Of a stretch of 35,989 bases of DNA, positions 1 to 10,466 are shown piece after piece; the first letter of the stretch is position 1, and each line of letters starts with the position of its first letter. Under the pieces are notes generated by a model, which was not told the origin of the DNA, searched no databases, and saw nothing but the letters and a program-made list of their open reading frames with translations. Made by a program: the position numbers and the translations under genes. Origin of the DNA: Oehlia diaphana (taxonomy: Eukaryota; Glomeromycota; Glomeromycetes; Glomerales; Glomeraceae); assembly GCA_003833135.1 (NCBI GenBank), contig QZLH01000229.1, forward strand, positions 51,060 through 87,048. The letters are read 5' to 3'.

Positions 1-363
1 GGAATGGTCGCTGTACAGGAATTTTTTTTTTTTTTTTTAGTCATCAAAAAAAAAAAAAAAAAAATTTTTTTTTTTTTTTTTTTCTCATTTAAAAAAAAAA
101 AAAAAAAAAAATAATTTTTTTTCTTTTTTTATTCCTATTAAAATTATTATTTATATTGATTACTTTAAATTATTTTTTATATATATATAACATATATAAC
201 GTCCCACTTCAAAAAAAAATTATTTTTTTTTTTTTTCAAAAATCTTTTAAACAAAATTTTAAAAAAAATTAAAAAAATTTTCTTTTAATTTTCTTTCTTA
301 TAAATAAAAAAAACTTTTTTTTTTTTAAAAAAAAACTTTTTATAATAATATAAACTTGGATAA
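1..363. other. Low-complexity AT-rich upstream region
   Basis: This stretch is almost entirely runs of A or T, with a short TA-rich patch near 180-200. No reading frame or known element is visible. It precedes the start codon at 364 and probably includes the promoter and 5' leader of that gene, but no specific regulatory site can be named. Confidence 0.6.
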
Positions 364-1545
364 ATGTCAGACCATTTCGGTAGTTCATGTAAATTACCGC
401 TCATAGCAGTAACAGTTCATCCAAGTAAATACAATGGAACTCAAGACCCTGAATCATGGTTACAAGATTTAAGATTTTTTTGTCGTTTGCATGGTATAGA
501 AGAAGAGAGTGAAATAGTTTCATTCGCAATATTAAAAGTCGATCCAATGATTTCTATACCGAAAAAAACTTGTACATTTACGGGATTTTTAAATGCATTG
601 AAATCTCATATCACATTTCATGTAATGAATGCTTCTGCTTTACATAATTTACGTTGTATACAATATAATCCAAAAGAAGATATGACGGATTTTATTTCAA
701 AATTTTTATCTTTATGTCGTACTGCAAACATTACAAGTTTAGAAGAACAAAAAACTTATTTATTAAAGAGTTTATTAGATGATAATATTAGGAATATTTT
801 AGCAAGTAAATTTAGAAATGTTGATGATTTTGATTGGGTTATAAGATTATTTCAAGGGATAATGTATGAATATCCTATGCATCAAATTAGATATGGTTCA
901 AAAATTACAATCAAACATTGTTCTACTGGTAATTTTTTATCTCATGGTGAACATATTCCAATTGAAACTGATTCTCAATTATCAAAGGTTAGTATGCATG
1001 TGCTTTTTTTTACCGCTTATGTATGCATGTGCTTTTTTTTTATTGAGTCTAAATTTTTCTTTTCTATTTAGGTATCTTGTGATGGTATGTCAAGACCTGC
1101 CGCTAATGAAATTTGGATCGTATCATCACCTTATGGTGAAAATAAAGTTCCTGGTGATCCTGTTCATTACAATTCTATCATTAGTTTGAAACATGAAACA
1201 ACAGGAGGTAGTTTACATGCTACTGAAAGTAATGGTAAGTAAATCAAAAGATCTTTCTTTTTTTGATGAATTTTTTTAAGGAATGATCTAAGAATTGATT
1301 TACTTTTTGTAGTATGGTCATTTATGGGCAGAGGTGAAAATAGTAATTGGCTCGTCAGACGTCACACCACAGAGCCTGGATACCATAATGATCCAAATGG
1401 CGTATGGGCGATTGGTGATATTATCATTTTGGAGAACGTTTCAAATAAGTTACCACTTTATAGTAATGATAATCATAATGTATCATTAGATGGTGATGGT
1501 TATGAAGAAAATAATAAGTGGTACGCCGAAATTGCTGGACAATAA
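364..1545 (+). CDS. Gag-like N-terminal domain fused to a MIR domain (339 aa)
   Basis: The model has three exons, 364-987, 1072-1234 and 1313-1545, with GT-AG introns of 84 and 78 nt; they join in phase to give 339 residues. Residues about 17-170 resemble the capsid (Gag) domain of Ty3-type retrotransposons: YNGTQDPESWLQDLRFFC near the start, then an ED-x3-FI-x-KF-x2-LC segment and EEQK-x-YLL-x-SL. No protease, zinc knuckle or reverse transcriptase is present, so this is a cellular gene rather than an element. Residues about 175-335 fit a MIR domain: YGSKITIKH, TGNFLSH, NEIWIV, ISLKHETTGGSLHA, NSNWLVRRH, IGDIIILEN. MIR domains occur in protein O-mannosyltransferases and IP3/ryanodine receptors; here the module is free-standing, with no signal peptide or membrane segment, so a cytosolic location is inferred. 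Function is unknown. The MIR call is strong; the Gag origin is an inference from pattern. Confidence 0.82.
991..1040 (+). repeat. Short tandem duplication inside intron 1
   Basis: The intron of the Gag-MIR gene holds two near-identical 21-nt blocks, each GTATGCATGTG-like followed by a T run, about 29 nt apart (991-1011 and 1020-1040). It looks like a simple slippage duplication within the intron. Confidence 0.6.
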
Positions 1546-1705
1546 TTTTTTTGATCTTGTTCTTTTTTTTTTCTTCTTTTATATTTGGATCATTAAAACA
1601 CCCTTCTTTGTAAAAAATGTATATTAGATATTTAGATTATTATTACTGTATTATGATATTATTATATTATATTTAGCATTTTTAGTTTGTGTACTCTTTC
1701 TTTTT

Positions 1706-1707
<2 letters not shown>

Positions 1708-1753
<46 letters not shown>
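1708..1753. repeat. Poly-T homopolymer (46 nt)
   Basis: An uninterrupted run of about 46 T lies 160 bases after the stop codon of the Gag-MIR gene. It could be the tail of a minus-strand retroposed sequence, but no body of such an element can be recognised next to it. The exact length in a homopolymer is unreliable. Confidence 0.8.
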
Positions 1754-1756
<3 letters not shown>

Positions 1757-2991
1757 ATAAATCAATAATGAAAATATATAATAATAAATGAAAGATTTTT
1801 TAGATAGTAAACATGATTTTATGTGGGTTATTTTTTATTTCACGTGAAATTTCGCTCAAGTACATATTATTATACATTACAGAAGTACTTTTAGTATTCC
1901 CGCCAACTTAATCGCTCGTACAGTTCATACGCAGTATACAGTACATGATAATGACGCAGCAGCCAAATCACTAAAAGATAATTAAGGTGGGGTTGAATCC
2001 AATAACGTAAAATTTAAAGTTAACATATTGGCGTATTAGGTATCAGGGTATTACTTTATTAACTTATGACATTTATGACATCAAATGATTTTATCGCAGA
2101 CAACTACGTAATCATTTACAAATTTTGAATGAATGCACCTTACTTTTTATGGGTTAGAATGCATAAATGAAAAAGTTTTTTTTTTTCCTAGTTCTTAGTT
2201 AGGACAATAGGATTTTTTAAAATGTGTGCGTATAAATTTGTTCACATGTTTCAAAATTTTGATAACGTGTACATTTTGTGATTTTAATGTTACCAAATTT
2301 TTCTATATTGATGTGGCCAAAACTTTTTTCTTGTGTATGATGAAATATTCGAAACTTTTTTTTCGATTGATTGTTTATGAAGTTGCTTATGTCATGAAAC
2401 TGTTTATCTTCTGTCTGCAATGTCTGCAAAAGGAATAATAATAAATTTTGAATATATTGACAGTTTTTAAATGTTTCATCGTAAAATAATTCGCTTTATA
2501 CCGTAAATGTATTAACTGTAAATAATATAATTTTAACGATATTTAGAAAACTTTTTTTTATTGATAAATTATTTTAATTTTTAATTTTCAGGTTAATTTT
2601 ATTTGTTTATTTATTATTTGTTTATTGTTTTTCTTTTTTAAATATAAAATTGACAGATCTTTATAATCATATTTTTTTTTATTTTTTTCAAAGAAAGAAA
2701 AACGAACAATGTCTCATGTTTCATACAAAAACACGTGTTTATAGTATAAATGGTTTAGGCTACGTAATGATCACCGAAAGAATAGAATTATTTAAAGATT
2801 GGAATTAATTTGGATTGTCTTTTAATCAATAACAAAGAAAATTTTTTTTTTTTTTTTTTTAAAGTTTTTCTTTTTTGTTTTCAGTAAATATTACATATAT
2901 TAATATACACTCTCATATACAGTACATATAATATAAAATATTTCCCAGGTCCCTAACTCTGTAACTCGACTCAATCAAAAATTTTCATATT

Positions 2992-3062
2992 GTTCATTCA
3001 TTCAATTATCTTTTTCCTTCTTTCATTCATTCATTCTATTCATTCATTCATTCCTTCATTCT
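2992..3062. repeat. ATTC tetranucleotide microsatellite
   Basis: Interrupted ATTC/TTCA repeats run through this stretch, broken by CTTC and TTCT variants. Confidence 0.75.
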
Positions 3063-5075
3063 TTCTTCTTTTGATGAATATTTTAATGTGATTATTGAAA
3101 ATATGTATAATGCGCATAAAAATAATTATATATTACGTATAATAAACTCCAAATAGGATATTTTCTCCCATCAATCATTAGAAATTGCATGTTTGTTTGT
3201 GGCGTAGTCAGTTAGATCGCCCAAAAACTTTCATTTAAAAAAAAGCTTATTGTTGCTCCTCACTTCCAAATTTCAAAAATATTATTATTAAATAAATAAT
3301 ATATTATATTTAGTATATTGTTGTTTTTTGTGATGCTTTAATTCTTTCTAATGCTTTTTAATATCCTCTATATTTACATTCTTTGAACAAAGCATCTTTT
3401 TTTTTATTCAACAGCATCTTTTTGCAGAAAATAAAAATCTTTAAAATCTTAAAACCGGTTTCGATCCTAATTTACCCTGGTTTCAATTTTTTTTTTTATA
3501 ATTGACTTTATTGTTCTTTTAAAGATCATTATTTGAACAATGGCTTGGTAGTTGGGTATATTGCATGATTTATTTTAAGTAAACTGGCTTAAATATGGCT
3601 TAAAATGTATGAACAAACAAAATAATAATAATAATAATATATATAAATATATATTTTTTATATACATATTATTAAATAACTACGTAAATATGCATAATGT
3701 TTATTGAATATCTTGTGGGTAAAAAAAAAAAAAAATATGTGTACTCTTTTGACGGGCTGTAGAATGAATTTTTAATAATAATCGTTAATGCAAAAGGCAT
3801 TTGAAAAAAATATTATATGCTGCAATTGATGCATTTTTATTATATCAAATATGGTTCATGGCGTTTTTAAGATGAATGAATGAGTGACGCAGATCAATGA
3901 ATTCAATGTATGATCGTCTTAATTTCTTAATATTTTAGCCCAAACATTATAAAAAAAAAAAAATTATTCTTTTCTACATATATAACTAATAACTTAAACA
4001 ATGAATACAAAATGATCGTGATCACAAATGTTTATTTTGATCTATATATATACATAGTAGGGCGTAAACTTACTCCTGATTAGTTGCAAAATTTGGGCAT
4101 TACAACATTATAATTACGCCATTCCTCGATCTAAATTTAATTACGCCGTCAAAAAAATTGCCGTAATGTCAATTCTATAATTGTGTAATGCCATAAGCCG
4201 CAAAAATTTTCTTAGTATCCGATAATTCTATAATAATATAATAATGTTATAAGCCACAATTCTGTAATTTCCGTAATTCTATCAAATACGAGTTCAATTG
4301 CGTTTATTCACGTGATAATTTTTATTTTCAGGAATTCGACATTTTTTACATTTATTTTAATAATAAAAATTTTCTCATTACATTTCATTGTTAAAGCGAC
4401 TGGTAAATTGCATATATATTTTAATAATAAATTTTTCTCTTCCACACCACATTTCATTGTGAGAGTGACTGGTATAATAAATTTTTCTCATCATTTTATT
4501 CCACATCATGAAAGCCACATCACATTTTTTAGATCCTTGCACAGTAATAGTCTAATAGAAGCCATTAGTATCTTGAAATTACTACTAATGGAGAAACAAT
4601 TTGGATAGAATCTTATTAAAATGACATTTCTTGAAATAGTTCCATACTTTCTATAGATTGTAAAGCAGTAATTATCTTGCGGTTTGGGTGTAGGTTGTTC
4701 CCGCCATGATTCTGTCATGCAATGTAGTAGATGATTATATTTTTCATATCATTCGCTTTATACTATAAATTAGTTTACAATTTTTGGAAAAGTAACTAAA
4801 ATGGTTTTAATTTAATTTTACAATAGAATTTATTGTTGAAGTAATTAATAAAAATTGTATATCAGATATTACAATGACTAATACATTTATATTATAAAAA
4901 TTAAGAATGAAAAATTTTGAATGTATATTTAAACTATTTCAAGTTCAAATCATACCATCCGTCAATCTCTGATTACAAAATTATAAAGTTCGCTATTTAG
5001 TATTTAACGATAAGAAAAAAAGTTTAAAGAAGTGCGATTTTGGAAATTCTGTTCGGTTTCACGATGACAACAGTC

Positions 5076-5372
5076 GCGACATTATAACATTACGGCATTA
5101 CAGAGCAGCATTAAGGCATTGCGACATTACGACGTTAGACATTACGGCATTACGGCATTGCGACATTACTACATTACGGCATTACGACATTACGGCATTA
5201 CGTTACGACATTACGACATTACGACATTACGAAATTACGACATTACGACATTACGACATTACGACATTACGACATTACGACATTACGACATTACGACATT
5301 ACGACATTACGACATTACGACATTACGACATTGCGGCATTGCGGCATTGCAATTTGCAACATTACAGCATTA
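5076..5372. repeat. Octamer minisatellite, unit ACATTACG
   Basis: About 290 bp are made of the 8-mer ACATTACG and variants (GCATTACG, GCATTGCG). The core, about 5200-5330, is nearly perfect; the edges are diverged and carry more GCATT forms. The array is much richer in C and G than its surroundings. Because 8 is not a multiple of 3, three units form a 24-nt cycle that encodes the stop-free octapeptide RHYDITTL, which explains a long but meaningless open frame here. Confidence 0.92.
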
Positions 5373-5610
5373 TAAATTCAATTGAATTATAATTTATAAA
5401 TTATAATACAGTCATTCAACAATTCTTTTTCTTCCTTTTAGCATACCTTTTGTGAAATTTACAGCACAATATATACTGTATAAATTAAATTGTTATTGGT
5501 TACCTGAAATTCAATAAGAATTTCCAATGAATTTCAAAAGTTGTGATAAATTGAATTATATCTTATATTCATTATTACTAGGTTCGATCTTTATGCGTAA
5601 CCGACATTGA

Positions 5611-7189
5611 TTAATTTTCCTCATCGGTATCATCATCTTTAAAATTAAATTTTTCTTATAAATAAAAAATCTTTACTCCGTAAAATTTTAAAATATTACA
5701 ATACCTTCTTCGTATTCAACATCATCGGGAATTGTAAATTCTAATGGTTCTGAAAATTCTTGAGTTACATTTTCAGGTTCAGGTAAATTGTTAAAATTAA
5801 GAAGACGACTTGTATAATAAGCTTGAGGATGTGAATTTTGTTTTTCAAATTGAGGATTTGAGTTTTTAAATAATTTCTGTGCATATCTAATATTATTAAT
5901 AATTAATTTTTCTTCATCATTTGGAAATTTTATTTTTGTATTTTTGCTTAAAAGTTCCTTCCAATGATGAAAAATTTCTTTTAATTCCTTTGCAGTCGGA
6001 CGATTTTCAGGATTAGAATCTATACATCTTAAAATGATTTCTTTAAGAACTTGAGGAGTTTCTCTTGGAATTTGAGGTCTTTCACCTTTACAAATTTCAA
6101 ATGCAAGTTCAGAATTATGAGCTCGATTATGGTAAGGAGGTAATTCAGATAATACTTCAATCATAATAATTCCAAAACCATAAATATCGGATGCTTTAGA
6201 ATATTCTTTTCCTTTTAAAACTTCAGGTGCAACGTAAGGTAATACACCATATACCTTATTTTTTTCACCTTCTTTGTACTCTTCATTTGGTGGTTGACAT
6301 AAACCTAAATCAGATATCACCGCTTGACCTTGAGACATCAAGATATTTCCAATATGAAAATCCTTATGTAATAAATTATTTTCGTGTAAACTTGCGAGCC
6401 CATTAGCAATTGCAGAAAATATTTTTATTTTTCTTTTTAATGTGAACGTTTTAGGATTTTTATTCATAAATGTTCTAAGACTTCCATCTTTTGCCCATCC
6501 AAAAACTATCATATAATCTTGAGTATTAGGGTTTTGTGTTATTCCCACTATTTTAATCACACAATTACCAAGTTCCAACATTTTGACATGATTTTGAATC
6601 TAAAAAAAAAAAATATGTACAGTATTTAGAATTTTTTATAAAATTTTGGTTTTTTTTTTTTCTGATTCGTTAGATGTAATTAAATTAAATTATACCTTAC
6701 CTCACGTAAGAAACTTGAAGAAATATCTTTAGAATTATTTAAACTTTTTAATACAACAGTTTCTTTACCAAAACGATCCCAATCTTTAAAAATATAATCA
6801 TATAAAGTTATATGACCATCAATCCATGTTGCTTTATAAACTATTCCAAAACCTCCTTTATCTAAATAAGTTATATCTCGAAATCTTTCATAAGGTATCC
6901 ATTCTAATATATCAGAAGTTTTTGCATTAATTTGATTATCTTGAATTAATTTATCAATATTTTTATTATTACTTGTCCAATTCTTAAAATTATTTTTAAA
7001 TCTTTTTGAATTACACGGATGACACCAACTAAAATTAGTATATCCTTGTTTACATTCTTGACATACATTAAGAGTTTCTCGTGTTTCCCATAACATTCCT
7101 AATCCTTCATCTGATTCTTCATTTGTACTAATTGAATCTTTGTCATCATCATCATCTTTTTTAATGGAAGTATTATTATTATTTTCCAT
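5611..7189 (-). CDS. TKL-like protein kinase with N-terminal zinc-ribbon-like motif
   Basis: The start codon is at 7189. Exons are 7189-6701, 6599-5705 and 5654-5611 (475 aa). If the last 50-nt intron (donor GTATTG) is retained, the protein stops at 5688 instead (466 aa). Spliced, the end becomes an acidic KFNFKDDDTDEEN tail. N-terminus: acidic low-complexity stretch, then C43-x2-C46-x9-C56-x2-C59, a likely zinc-binding ribbon. Kinase domain from about residue 105: glycine loop KGGFGIVYK (111-119), VAIK-type lysine K148, helix-C glutamate in FLRE/IQ, catalytic HKDFHIGN (241-248), DLG in place of DFG (260-262), and APE (287-289). All key residues for activity are present. After the kinase comes YYTSRLLNFNNLPEPEN, shared with the kinase at the right end of the window. 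Likely a cytosolic Ser/Thr or dual-specificity kinase of the expanded Rhizophagus set; the substrate is unknown. Confidence 0.93.
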
Positions 7190-7270
7190 AATTAAAAAAA
7201 AAATTAGTAGAAAATTTTTTTTTTTTTAAAAAAAAAAAATTGCTGATTTAAGGTATTTATATAATAATCG

Positions 7271-7407
7271 CCGTTTTCAAAATGGTTGATTATGGATGAA
7301 ACCCGAAAACCGGATGAAAACCGGACAAATAATGGACGAAAACCGGACGAATATTGGTATTCGAATATTTAATCATAAATAAATAGAATCAACCATTTTG
7401 AAAACGG
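7271..7407. repeat. Fold-back (MITE-like) element, 21-bp perfect inverted ends
   Basis: CCGTTTTCAAAATGGTTGAT (plus one T) at 7271-7291 is exactly reverse-complemented at 7387-7407. The roughly 95 bp between them hold three or more direct copies of GAAAACCGGA. No clear target-site duplication is visible. It lies 82 bp upstream of the kinase start codon, so it may form part of that promoter or 5' leader. Confidence 0.8.
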
Positions 7408-8497
7408 ATTAAACAGATTAAAACGAATTTAACAGATGTTTTGTTGATCCACTTACACAAAAAAATTAATTTTTGCGCCCAATCTCATTTACCATTGTTA
7501 CACTGAAGAGTGTTTTTGAATTTGTATGAAAAAAAAAGAATCGGTGAAGGAATTTCATTTTAAATGTTAAACTTTTAACGTGAATCTTAAACTTTTATTT
7601 TATATACAGTATAAATTGTATAAGTAATAAAAGAATATACAGTCAGTTCTAGATATAACGAACCCTCCGATTTTCATCTCAAATTCGCTAGCAATGAATT
7701 TAATTGGCTTTGATTGGTTAAATGTCACGTGGTTGGAATTTCGATTATGGACTTTTAATTATCGGGAGCTTGGATCATCGGATTCAAAATTTCCAACTTT
7801 ATTTTGAACTAGTTTTAGTTCTGTTGAGTCGATTCTTTACAATATAGATATGAAGTTCTTGTGCCCCAGAAATATACCGTCCGAAATAAGCGTCCTTTAC
7901 CAGCATTATGGCGATTTTGGCCCATAATCTTGGCTGGCGGTATGAAAATTGTACTTATACTTTCAGAGGTAAAATCTGTTGTAAAAATTAAATATGTATT
8001 AAATCTCAAAATATATTAAAGTCGGAACAAGCCAAACTGCATCGTGAAGCCGAGAAATGTTTATTTTCCCAGAAGAATAAAAATTTTATTCCTCTATAAA
8101 ATCAGACTACTGACAATACTTTGTTGTTCTGACATTTTTTTTTTTTACGAATTAATTTTTTACATTTATTAGACTTATTAATCACTCTCTATCATTTTTA
8201 TCGATTTGTAATATTTTTGAGAACAATAAACAAATTTTATAATATGCGATTTATTAATTATAGGATTATTGGTCCGGTAAAATTATGACAACTATTCAAT
8301 GCATAATGATCGAGTAGTAATCGAGCAAGAATAAAGTTGAACATTTGATCGACCATATTAAATTTTGACAAGCGTGCATTTTTTTTTTTTTTGCCAATTA
8401 AATTCACTAGTGAAATTATAGAAAGAAAATATTCCTAAGATTTTATTTTAAAAATTACTAAAAAAATGTTTACAAATGTAACTACTAGAAATGACCA
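7408..8497. other. Intergenic region; possible single pogo-like transposon end near 7640
   Basis: No gene is recognised. At about 7639-7700 a sequence beginning TACAGTCAGTTC followed by ATATAACGAACCCTC resembles the terminal repeats of pogo/Tigger-type Tc1-mariner elements. I find no matching inverted end nearby, so at best this is one eroded terminus. The stretch 7815-8010 is slightly less AT-rich and open on the minus strand, but the translation matches nothing I know. Confidence 0.35.
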
Positions 8498-9943
8498 TTA
8501 ATCTTCATGTTCTGAATTTTCATCATTTTTCCGTTCGGCTCGTTCCATATTATTGTATTTTTCAAGTAATCTTTTATGATTGATCTTAACCTTTCTAATT
8601 TTTTCTAAATAATAAACATCTAAATAATAATCTTGTAATAAAGTTTCTAAAATTTGAACCCTTTCTTCTAAAGAAGAATTAACAGGTCTTTCATTAACTT
8701 TTTCTGCTAAAGGAATACCAGCAGATGAAACATACTTTTTTGCAAGATTTTTCATAAAACTTTTTCTACAAGGTATACAAGAAAGAAGATACTTTTGCGC
8801 AAAACCCCTTTAATGGAAGAAAATAAATCATTAAAATGTGAAAAAAATTTTTATAAATTTTTTTTTTTTACTTACCATGGTTCAAGTTTTTGCATTCCGA
8901 AAAATAAAATAAATATTCCTGCGAAATTCGTTAAAAAAAGTTACGATTTTAATATCACGATTAATTTGGATAAATTAAAAAATTTTATACCTAATACGGC
9001 GTTGTAAAAACCTCCAAGGTCAGCCAATAAATCCGTATCTAAATTAAATAAAAATTTTTTTTAGCTTACATTAATATTATAAACGTATTAAAAAACGCAA
9101 TTTGTAAATAGTTACAAATATATGCTAATTTCTTTTCTTCATATTTGAAAAATTTTGAATGTGGACGAATTCCAAAATTGATTTCATTTGGCTTTAATCC
9201 TACGGGCAATTGTTTTAATTGTGGGTTTAATTCTAATTTACCATCAACAATTACGGGATAAAGGGTAATAAAATAAGCTTGTCCTGGATAAAGTAAAAAA
9301 TATGATAGATCTAAATTATAAAAAATTGAATAATTTTCTGCTAATAATACTTTATTTTGATAATAAACATTATTAGAATTATCAGAATTACGAAACTGAA
9401 ATGACGTAAAGATTAAATGTAATAAATTATCACTTAGAAATTTGTTATATTGATTTTTATCAAATCCAGAGAAATAAAACTTCTTAAGTATAATTTCATA
9501 TTGAGGTGTAGGATTATTATTAAATGTAGTGTTAAAAGGAGTAATGTCACTGATATTCGACCAAGTTGAAAATTCTGAATTGATAGTAATGTTTTGACAT
9601 CTCCCTAATTGAGATGGTTTGGGCGTATCATATTGCATTATATTCGTGCGAAATTCCGAATTTTCAGAACATATTGTCATATTAAGTTCAAACTCTATTT
9701 AAAATGACAAAACATTAATTTATTAAATTTCAAAAATTCTAATACATAAAAATGAGGTCTTTTACCCTCTAATTTTATAGACTTAATAATGGTAACATGA
9801 TTAGTGTCAATTTGTTTATATCGAGAAATTGAATAAATTATGATAATTATTGAAAGAATAATGGCAGAAAAACATCGAAAAAATCTGAACCAAACTGGTT
9901 CAGTAGTTCGATAATTACAAAATGAATCTATCAAAAAATTCAT
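8498..9943 (-). CDS. Two-pass membrane protein with large N-glycosylated exoplasmic domain (lineage-type family)
   Basis: Five exons, 9943-9766, 9694-9116, 9038-8991, 8918-8876 and 8807-8498, all with GT-AG introns and closing phases, give 385 residues. Residues about 18-40 form the first membrane segment (IILSIIIIIYSI). Residues about 60-250 are a soluble loop with several N-x-S/T sites and two cysteines (TICSEN, GRCQN) that could form a disulfide. Residues about 256-278 form a second membrane segment (LLADLGGFYNAVLGIFILFF), followed by EPWGFAQKYLLSCIPC, a basic stretch and a predicted coiled coil (about 315-375) with an acidic end. I recall many Rhizophagus proteins of this shape, with no assigned function. 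The GG-rich second segment and two-pass layout recall DEG/ENaC-type channels only in outline. A broken copy of the last exon lies at 12.84-13.07 kb. The gene is divergent from the one at 10467. Confidence 0.85.
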
Positions 9944-10099
9944 TATTTAAAAATCTTGAGTTCGTTTCATTATAACTAAGACTATTTATTAAGGCGTATA
10001 TGATATGCAGGAGTTTTGGTTTGAATAGTACATTTTGTACCGCAAATACTTTTTTTAAGATATATAATAACCATTTATATGCATATACTTTAAATATAT

Positions 10100-10291
10100 A
10101 TATGGTAAAAATTATCTTTTTTTGACCCTCCTATATGCAGTGAAGTGCATTTGTACTTCCAATAACATAAAAATTTGGTCGGAAGCTTTCCAAAGGTGCT
10201 TCCAATAGTGATTCCAAGTGTCTATATGTTTTATAGTATGGGTCAAAAAATAACACGAGGGGGGTCAAAAAGGTAATTTTTGCACATATAG
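10100..10291. repeat. Fold-back repeat in the shared divergent promoter
   Basis: About 30 bp at 10100-10131 (TATGGTAAAAATTATC, then a T run, GACCCTCC) is matched imperfectly in reverse complement at 10258-10291 (GGGGGGTCAAAAAGGTAATT, then TTTGCACATATA). The spacer is roughly 125 bp. This looks like a small non-autonomous element within the 523-bp region between the start codons at 9943 (-) and 10467 (+). It lies 176 bp before the plus-strand start. Confidence 0.6.
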
Positions 10292-10466
10292 AATTATAGA
10301 AAAGGATGTCGTACAGGGCAAAAAAAGATAACTAGGTAGATCTGCAATAAAATATATGAAGCTATTTCACGTGATATATTGCAATAGCCTTATAAATACT
10401 GTAATGTGTAAGACCTAAAGTTATATTCTCTGAAACAAACATTCTCGTTCGCTGCAATTAAAAAAA

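Larger units (their letters stand above)
1546..5074. other. Long AT-rich intergenic region without a recognisable gene
   Basis: No open frame here has convincing protein character; those present are short, low-complexity and often overlap on both strands. The region holds a poly-T tract, an ATTC microsatellite, TA-dinucleotide runs near 3630-3670 and a weak direct repeat near 4360-4500 built around ATTTTAATAATAAA and TTTCATTG-GAG-GACTGGTA. From about 4080 to 4300, scattered ATTACG-C and GTAATG-C words foreshadow the octamer array further on. Confidence 0.6.

Noticed and set aside
2217..2438. 70-codon frames on both strands at the same place
   Set aside because: Low-complexity AT-rich sequence, mutually antisense, with no family resemblance and no splice partners.
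3190..3260. tRNA-like GGCGTAGTCAGTTAGATCGCC
   Set aside because: It resembles a D-arm start, but no T-loop, anticodon arm or acceptor pairing follows.
4312..4718. Overlapping frames on both strands near 4.3-4.7 kb
   Set aside because: The sequence contains a weak direct repeat with low-complexity translations. No recognisable protein character on either strand.
5119..5385. 88-codon open frame reading RHYDITTL over and over
   Set aside because: It is the translation of the ACATTACG octamer satellite, whose 24-nt cycle happens to lack stops. It has no intron signals or non-repeat protein content.
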